From the NCBI GenBank assembly GCA_023159155.1, contig JAJNNX010000060.1, positions 248,001-312,000 of the forward strand: a stretch of DNA of 64,000 nucleotides, in the 5' to 3' direction. The first letter of the stretch is position 1, and the number at the start of each line of letters is the position of its first letter. The stretch comes from Ustulina deusta (taxonomy: Eukaryota; Ascomycota; Sordariomycetes; Xylariales; Xylariaceae). Shown here one piece after another: positions 56,452 through 64,000 of the stretch. A program made the translations under genes and the position numbers. The notes beneath the pieces are model-generated. The model made no database searches. It worked only from the letters and a program-made list of their open reading frames with translations, and was not told the origin of the DNA.

Positions 56452-58283
56452 ATGGCCACCACGACGGTGACCACGACGGTGACCATCACCCCCACGAGCC
56501 GAAAGAAAGATGCCCACCTGCCTCCTGAAAACGAGCGTTTCCTTCGGTGTTGCGCCGACATTGCAAACGTCCTTATAGAGGACCACGAAGCCTCCAAAGA
56601 CCCCAAGCACCCAAAGAAAGATATCAACTTGAATGGCCTGCGCACGAAGCTGTCGAGGAAGCACAGGCTCACCAACATCCCGCCTCTCACGGCCATCATT
56701 GCTGCCGTCCCCGAACACTACAAGAAATATATCATGCCGAAGCTGGTCGCAAAGCCAATCCGTGCGTTGTCACTGTTGCCCCCCATTGAGATGCGAGATC
56801 CATGGCGCGCTCGCTTCTAGTTCCGTCCCATGCTCACCTCTAACCACTTGTGCCGCCAGGGACCTCCTCGGGCATCGCTGTTGTTGCCGTCATGTGCAAA
56901 CCCCATCGCTGCCCTCACATCGCCTACACCGGCAACATCTGCGTCTACTGCCCCGGCGGTCCCGATTCCGACTTCGAATACAGCACGCAGTCTTACACCG
57001 GCTACGAGCCTACCTCGATGCGTGCCATTCGTGCCCGTTACGATCCCTTCGAACAGGCTCGCGGCCGTGTTGACCAGCTCAAGTCCCTAGGCCACTCCGT
57101 TGACAAGGTCGAGTATATCATCATGGGCGGCACATTCATGTCCTTGCCCGTCCCGTACCGCGAAGAGTTCATATCCCAACTTCACAACGCCCTCAGCGGC
57201 TATCAGACAACCAATGTTGACGAGGCCGTCGAGGCTGGCGAGATGAGCAACATCAAGTGTGTTGGCATTACCATCGAGACAAGACCAGATTACTGCTTGC
57301 AACCGCATCTCACCGATATGCTCCGATATGGATGTACTCGACTCGAGGTAGGCGTCCAATCTCTGTATGAAGATGTCGCACGAGACACCAACCGAGGCCA
57401 CACCGTTGCTGCTGTCGCCGAGACGTTTTGCTTGGCCAAGGATGCTGGTTTCAAGGTCGTTTCGCACATGATGCCCGACCTGCCTAATGTTGGCATGGAA
57501 CGCGATCTCGACCAGTTCCGGGAATACTTCGAGAATCCGGCCTTTCGGACCGATGGGCTGAAGATTTATCCCACCCTCGTCATCCGCGGTACCGGTCTCT
57601 ACGAGCTTTGGCGAACTGGCAGGTATCAGAATTACACACCTAATGCTCTTATTGATATTGTGGCGCGTATATTGGCCCTGGTTCCTCCGTGGACGAGAAT
57701 CTACCGCGTACAAAGAGACATTCCTATGCCCCTAGTCACCTCAGGTGTCGAAAATGGAAACTTGAGAGAATTAGCCCTGGCCCGTATGAAGGACTTCGGA
57801 ACCACATGCCGTGACGTGAGGACCCGCGAGGTTGGTATCAACGAGGTCAAACACAAGATACGCCCGAACCAGATCGAGCTCGTGCGTCGAGATTACACGG
57901 CAAATGGCGGGTGGGAGACTTTCCTAGCCTACGAAGACCCCAAACAGGACATCTTAGTCGGACTTTTACGACTAAGGAAATGCACCGAAAAATACACGTA
58001 CCGCGAGGAGCTCACGGGTCAGCAGACGAGCCTCGTCCGAGAACTCCATGTGTACGGAACGGCGGTACCCGTGCACGCGAGAGACCCCAAGAAGTTTCAA
58101 CATCAAGGCTTTGGAACACTGCTGATGGAGGAAGCGGAACGCATCGCTCGCGATGAGCATGGTAGTGATAAGATTAGTGTCATCAGTGGTGTTGGTGTTA
58201 GGAGTTATTATAAGAAACTTGGTTATTGGCTTGATGGCCCTTACATGAGCAAGTGGCTTGATGGGCGGCCGGAGCAGCCTTGA
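56452..58283 (+). CDS. Elongator complex catalytic subunit Elp3
   Basis: Exons 56452-56761 and 56860-58283 with a 98-nt intron (GTGCGT donor, phase 1) give 577 aa. The radical-SAM domain carries the iron-sulphur cysteines C121, C131 and C134 in the pattern [14 protein letters not shown], followed by [19 protein letters not shown]. The C-terminal GNAT domain has [13 protein letters not shown] (acetyl-CoA loop) and [14 protein letters not shown]. Elp3 installs the carboxymethyl group on wobble uridines of tRNA together with Elp1/2 and Elp4-6. The start is the first in-frame ATG; all diagnostic residues are present. Confidence 0.97.
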
Positions 58284-59941
58284 TCAAGGATGCGAAAAAC
58301 AGTAAAATAAAATGAGAAAATAAAATACTTCAAGTCTTTGACTTTTCATTGACGTTGGCGTATGTGTATGTGCATAACAATACCCGTATCTAGATGGATG
58401 CGAATGCCTACCTGCTTATGACATAGAGGATATAACACAGAGTTAGGTAGGCTGATATATATGTGATAAGTAAGGCAAGTAAGAGAAGATGAGCGAGTGG
58501 GGAAGGGAAGCAATGTGAGAAGTTGAGATGAGGCATGGGAAGAGATACTGCGCCTATAATCTACAGTTTAAGTGAACATGACAAGCATCTTGAACATTCT
58601 CTTTCTGAATGATGACTACGTCTAGATCTTTAACCGTAGGTTATTATCCATGAAATGCGGTGGTGGTTCTCGGCTTTCTCACATCGATAGCGATTCTCCT
58701 TAGTGCGGTGTCGTGGTTGGGAACCATGTGTTGGACTATTGGACCATGGTCAACTCGCTCGTATACCGCATCGTCCGTTCACTCGCCCGCTAGACACAGA
58801 CAGATAACGGGCGATATTTCTGCTTTGAGACCGGCCTGCTATGGTCGACGCGAGGAGAAAAGGAAAGAAACGGATAAAGGGGAGGAAATCTGACGAGAAA
58901 CATCACAGGGATGGGTGATCTCTGAGCGAGTATATTCTATCTGCGTGCCGAGCCTGATAGGTATCTACCCATTGGTCAACCTCTATCCATCTGGACTAGT
59001 CTATTCGTAAAGCGTAACGAAGACAGACCCGATCTCCCGCTCTCCTGGGAACAGCCAGGGGGAGTCTACCCCTATTCTGCGGGGATCATGTGCGCGGCGG
59101 CTCAATAGCCGAAGGGTGGTACCGCTGCCGGTATGTTTCTGCGGGGTGTTGCAGAGCCGGTAGATCGACACCAGGGTCTCCTCTGGGGAAGCTCTGTCTT
59201 TAGCTGGGGATGGTTGGGGTACCTAGATAGTATATATGATGTATCGCGCCATATTGGTTTGACGGTCTGACGTTCTCTTTAGCATAGCGTAATGCGGTGC
59301 AGACAGGCACTGCTTGTTATTGGGATACTCGGGTGGAGGTGGTGGGCTGGATCTGGATCCTGCGAGAGTCAATGGTGCCTTGGTTGCGGGGGGAAACAAA
59401 TGAAATGACTATAGTGTGCATGTTTAGGGGGGCGTGAGAGCTACCTAGGTATGATATGAATTCCCTCTCCTATGAAATACGACGCCCCAGCTTCATCTAA
59501 CCTTCATCTCATGCTATAGATCCCGCGTGGATGGCGTAACTGGCAACGTGCTTGGTTCAAGCCCCGAGTCTCAAAATACCCAACTCCTATTTCGGTGTGA
59601 TAGGACCATGTGAACTTTTTACTTTGCCCTACGAGGGTTCAACGTATCACTTGGAACCAACCACCACATTAAACGTTGTCATGACTGCAAAGCTACATTG
59701 ATCTATAGGTAGCCTCGTCCTCACCCTTGCTGGAATATTACATTCAAGGCTGAACAACCCCGTGCTCTTGCGGAGGTGGGGATTTGTTCAAGTCATATGA
59801 TACACCCAAGAGGCAGTGATCATGCATGCTGTATTCGACGAATGATTAAAAGATGATGAAAATCCCACCAAATGCCAGAGGACCTCTATTTATAGGTATT
59901 TATACACCGCGTCATTACTCCGCCGCCATCCCCGTCCAAAT
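58284..59941. other. convergent spacer between ELP3 and LSC1
   Basis: 1.7 kb with no supported gene. A short stretch near 59525-59575 has partial A-box- and B-box-like sequences, but they are too close together for a tRNA. Confidence 0.5.
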
Positions 59942-61293
59942 CTACAACAAGTCCCGCTTGACAAAGGCCTCGCGCATTGCACGTCCCAGAGCGGCGGGTG
60001 AGCGCTCGACAATAACACCGGCGGCCTCCAGGGCCTTGATCTTAGAGTCTGCACCACCCTTGCCGCCGGACACAATGGCACCGGCGTGGCCCATACGTCG
60101 TCCGGGGGGTGCGCTGATGCCGGCGATGAAGCTGACGACGGGCTTGCCGCCGTTGACGGTGTTCTTCTCGCGCAGGAAATCGGCAGCGTCCTCCTCGGCC
60201 GCACCACCAATCTCACCGATCATGATGATGCCGTCGGTCTCCTCGTCCTTGAGGAAGACATTGAGGCAGTCAATGAAGTTGGTCCCGCTGAAGGGGTCAC
60301 CGCCGATACCAACGACAAGCGACTGACCGAGGCCGGCTTGCGTGGTCTGGTTGACGGCCTCATAGGTCAGGGTACCGGAACGGGAGACTATACCGATACG
60401 ACCGCGCTTGTGGATGAAACCGGGCATGATGCCGATCTTGCACTGACCGGGCGCGATGATGCCGGGGCAGTTGGGGCCGACGAGGCGGGTCTTGGTCTGG
60501 GTCCTGAGGATATCGGTGATGCGAACCATGTCTGGGCATCTGTCAGCACAACTCTCGAGGGAACAGTAGAGGAGGACAGAGAAAAGAGAAGACGCAAGAC
60601 GTACCATGCTGAGGAATGCCCTCGGTGATACAGACAACGAGGGGGATCTCGGCAGAAATGGCTTCCTCGATACCAGCGGCGGCCAGCGGCGGCCTGTTTA
60701 TTCGTTTAGCGACCCGAGTTCCGCCCTCGAACGCCGGACACTGTTGTCTCTGCTAGACTTACGGTACGAAGATGGCGGTGGCAGTGGCGCCCGTCTCCTT
60801 GACAGCCTCGCTCACATTTCCGAAGACGGGGAGGCCGAGATGCTTCTGGCCGGCCTTCTTAGGGTTTGTGCCTCCCACGACCTTGGTACCTATCGCAAAC
60901 GCATGTCAGACCCGATCCCGCGCAGGGCAACTCCACGTCATTTCGACCTTCTCGACAGTGTTGCGGGTATTATTTACCGTAGGCGATTGCTTGTTCGGCA
61001 TGGAAACTATGGAGACGCTTCGGGTCAGCATGGCATGCTCTCGATGTGCCGAGAGAGGGCGACGTGATCTGTGGACGGAGCAGACAGGACGGGGATGTGG
61101 AAGCGCGCAAGTGTCGTGGCCGGGACTCGACTCACGTTCCCTGCTTTCCGGTGAAGCCTTGGAAGAGAACCTTCGTCTCGCTGTTGATGCGCAGGTTGTC
61201 GATGGTCTGCGAGTAGGCGGACGAGGAAGAGCTGTAGGCGCGTCTGGACAGCTGGCGCAAAGCACGCGGCGGCATGTGACGGAAAGCTTGCAT
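59942..61293 (-). CDS. succinyl-CoA ligase alpha subunit, mitochondrial
   Basis: Five minus-strand exons (61293-61136, 61006-60978, 60889-60763, 60693-60605, 60531-59942) with introns of 129, 88, 69 and 73 nt give 330 aa. The second exon is only 29 nt. The N-terminus is Arg/Ser-rich without acids ([16 protein letters not shown]), a mitochondrial targeting peptide. The CoA-binding domain has [18 protein letters not shown] and G-P-N-C-P-G-I-I. The phosphohistidine is His283 in [10 protein letters not shown]. It forms the citric-acid-cycle enzyme that makes succinate and ATP or GTP with the beta subunit. All junctions restore codons exactly. Confidence 0.96.
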
Positions 61294-62049
61294 CTCGGAG
61301 AGATTTATGGTGGCGCGGACGAAGGGAGAGCTAATGCCGGCAAGACGGGCTAGCAGGCGAATTGGCTCGTTGGGTCGGTGGGCTGGTGGTTCGGTTCAAA
61401 CAACGAAGCCGAGATAGAGAACAAGTCGTCGATCTAAAGTTATTCCTACGCCTGGGCAGGCAGATAGCAGCCATGTGGTAGTCAGAGATAGCGATAGGCG
61501 GTTTTGTACCTCGGTATATTCTGCCGACAGTTGTAATGGGTAGAAACGGATAAGGGCGTCGCCAATGCCAGCCGAAACGGACCGTGGTCAGCTGTCAGTA
61601 TGGAATACTCCAATTTGTGCTCGATACATAAATACATAGGTACCTACCTGGATAGATCCACTTTTTGGAGGCTGCAAAGTGCACGCGTTGCCTCTTCGAC
61701 GCCTGATTAAACCAGGTCTACCTAGCTAGGTACGCTACAGTGCTGACCTGACGCTACGCATTGCTGCAGCGAGCGACCTGGCAAGAAGGAAATAGAGAGA
61801 GCTTTCGATCTCCAATATCCACCTCTCCCAATTTCATCATCACCGGCATCACCGCCGGCCACCACGAATAACCCTCCAACACCACCTCTTCTTCCACTCT
61901 TCTTCATTGCGTCGAGACGAGGTGTCGTCAATCAACATCTGATTCTCTTTCACATTCTCGACGTCTCGATCTGCTCCGTCTCCTCTCTCGCGTTTACTCT
62001 TCTATCTTCCACCCAGCTTGCGACCCGTCTCGCAGCACATCGAGACAAG
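61294..62049. other. divergent promoter region of LSC1 and RPT2
   Basis: 0.75 kb between two housekeeping starts. It is pyrimidine-rich on the RPT2 side from about 61800 to 62045. No gene. Confidence 0.55.
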
Positions 62050-63654
62050 ATGGTGAGCCGACTGCCACATCCTCATTGCTGCCCGTCCCCGGTTCTCCTG
62101 TGCTGACAATGTGGGCTAGGGTCAAAACCAGTCTGGGATGAATCCTGGTCAGGATGGGAGAGATGACAAGGACAAGAAGGTATGTGTCCATCCAGGTTCT
62201 GGCCTGTCGCGTCGTGGCATCTCCTAATCGTCGTCGCTGTCCAACCTGGCCACCTCGATCCCTTGCTTACAGCATAGCAGAAGGACAAGCCCAAGTACGA
62301 ACCGCCCCCGCGACCAACCACCCGCATCGGCCGCAAGAAGAGAAAGGCCGGCGGCACCTCCGCTGCCGCCAAGCTCCCCGCCGTCTACCCAACGAGTCGA
62401 TGCAAGCTGCGTCTGCTGCGGATGCAGCGCATCCACGATCACCTCCTGCTGGAGGAAGAATTTGTCGAGAACCAGGAGCGTCTGCGCAAGGCCAAGGCCG
62501 CCAAGGACAACACCGGTCCTGCTCCCGACCTCGAGGCCGGCGATCGGATGGCCGACGAACGGGGACGGGTCGATGACATGCGCGGCAGTCCCATGGGCGT
62601 TGGCACGCTCGAGGAGATGATCGACGATGACCACGCCATCGTCTCGAGCACCACCGGGCCCGAGTACTATGTTAGCATCATGAGCTTCGTAGACAAGGAT
62701 CTGCTGGAACCGGGTGCCTCCGTCTTGCTGCACCACAAGAGTGTCTCCATAGTTGGCGTCCTCACCGACGATACGGACCCTGCCGTCAACGTCATGAAGC
62801 TGGACAAAGCCCCGACCGAGTCATATGCCGATATTGGAGGCTTGGAGTCGCAAATCCAGGAAGTCCGAGAATCCGTCGAACTACCCTTGTTGCATCCCGA
62901 GCTATACGAAGAGATGGGCATCAAGCCGCCGAAAGGTGTCATCCTTTACGGTGCTCCTGGTACTGGAAAGACGCTGCTGGCGAAGGCCGTTGCCAACCAG
63001 ACATCAGCTACCTTCTTGCGCATTGTCGGTAGTGAGCTGATCCAGAAATATTTGGGTGATGGGCCTCGTTTGGTTCGCCAGCTGTTCCAGGTGAGTAATT
63101 CTTACATATTCTGTTCGATCCCGCTAGACTAACGATCCGCCCCATAGGTTGCTGCGGAAAATGCCCCCTCCATCGTATTTATTGACGAAATTGATGCCAT
63201 TGGCACAAAACGATACGATTCTACATCTGGTGGAGAGCGGGAAGTGCAGAGAACCATGCTGGAACTCCTCAATCAGCTAGACGGCTTCGACGACAGGGGA
63301 GACGTCAAGGTCATCATGGCTACCAACAAGATCGAGACACTGGATCCGGCCCTCATCCGGCCCGGCCGTATCGACCGCAAGATCCTATTCGAGAACCCCG
63401 ACCAGAACACGAAGCGCAAGATCTTCAACCTGCACACCAGCAAGATGAGTCTCAACGAGGACGTAGATCTCGACGAGTTCATCAGTCAGAAGGATGACCT
63501 GTCAGGAGCCGATATCAAGGCAATCTGCTCCGAGGCGGGTCTCATGGCGCTCCGTGAGCGCCGCATGCGAGTCCAGATGGCCGACTTCCGAGCCGCTAGA
63601 GAAAGAGTGCTGCGTACCAAGCAAGAGGGCGAACCTGAGGGTCTGTACTTGTAG
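62050..63654 (+). CDS. 26S proteasome regulatory ATPase Rpt2 (subunit 4)
   Basis: Exons 62050-62052, 62120-62179, 62281-63090 and 63148-63654 give 459 aa. The first exon is the start codon alone, followed by a GTGAGC donor; the next exon supplies G-Q-N-Q-S-G-M, the conserved N-myristoylation start of Rpt2. Then come a basic tail, coiled coil and OB domain, and the AAA module with Walker A G-A-P-G-T-G-K-T at about 245-252, Walker B V-F-I-D-E-I-D-A and the [13 protein letters not shown] sensor region. The protein ends L-Y-L, the HbYX motif that opens the 20S gate. At the third exon, tandem acceptors TAG and CAG (exon start 62278 or 62281) differ by one Gln codon; I chose 62281. Confidence 0.96.
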
Positions 63655-64000
63655 TCTGCTGCTGCTGGATGTAAAGTAGTAATAAGGATCGTGCTGCAGA
63701 AGAGATACAATGAGCGGGAAGGTCTCTGCTGCCTGATAGAATCTTCCAAGACATTGAGTGATGACATGGTAGTTTTTATGACTAGTGAATTATGCTCATG
63801 ACGCTCATGCTGACGACGGTTAAGACAGCAGTTATAACTGGTGGATATGTGAGAATTCTCATTTCTGCTCCCTCTGTTATTATCGTTCCTCATAGTATAT
63901 CAGTAAACTTTGCTTCGGGTTATCAAGGCCTTGATCAAGCCGACTATGGCCAACTAAGAAAATTCGAGAAAGGAATGTATGATCGATCAAACGCCGCTGT
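63655..64000. other. 3' flank of RPT2
   Basis: No gene is seen in the last 346 bases. AT-rich 3' UTR-like sequence. Confidence 0.5.

Noticed and set aside
59525..59575. tRNA-like boxes (TGGCGTAACTGG and GGTTCAAGCCC)
   Set aside because: The two boxes are only about 20 bases apart, the T-arm gives an eight-base loop, and no acceptor stem forms.

Overview
This window is nuclear DNA of a filamentous ascomycete (Pezizomycotina, most like a Sordariomycete). The genes are split by short introns (about 48-210 nt) with GTRAGT-type donors and CTAAC/CTGAC-type branch sites. The families are typical of such fungi (CFEM, Zn2Cys6, UstYa/DUF3328, Elongator, proteasome), and a 9.3 kb AT-rich block carries the C-to-T/G-to-A scars expected of repeat-induced point mutation (RIP). 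I could not assign a species.

Layout. 1-6.2 kb: a CFEM GPI-anchored wall protein with SEPT repeats, then about 4 kb without a supportable gene. 6.2-7.05 kb: an AusD-type SAM methyltransferase whose stop codon lies 6 bases before the left TA duplication of a transposon. 7.06-16.39 kb: a nested, RIP-destroyed mobile element, with a 7,432-bp LTR retrotransposon (287-bp LTRs, TTATA target duplication) inserted in a Fot1/pogo-like DNA transposon (about 43-bp TIRs, TA duplication, about 1.9 kb without the insert).

16.9-42.3 kb: an accessory region that looks like a peptide (RiPP-type) biosynthetic cluster. It holds three UstYa-superfamily proteins, two prolyl-4-hydroxylase-like Fe(II)/2OG dioxygenases, a DMT and an MFS transporter, a Zn2Cys6 regulator, a P450 and a broken berberine-bridge-type FAD oxidase. 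It also holds a short secreted precursor-like gene at 30.05-30.87 kb. The housekeeping gene NOP2 sits in the middle.

The precursor-like gene is the main discovery. Its coding sequence is assembled from ten exons, and six consecutive internal exons are each exactly one codon (3 nt), all bounded by phase-0 introns of normal fungal size with good donors and mostly recognisable branch sites. The predicted product has a signal peptide, a Kex2-type Lys-Arg site and a 31-residue C-terminal peptide with nine prolines. A prolyl-hydroxylase-like gene starts about 0.6 kb downstream.

44.5-64 kb: conserved housekeeping genes with wide spacers: an ARMT1/DUF89 protein, a promethin/LDAF1-like membrane protein, a small hypothetical gene, ubiquitin-conjugating enzyme UBC1, ELP3, succinyl-CoA ligase alpha, and 26S proteasome ATPase RPT2 (whose start codon is itself a 3-nt exon).

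All exon structures were inferred by eye from splice signals, reading-frame continuity and family motifs. No alignment or transcript data were available.
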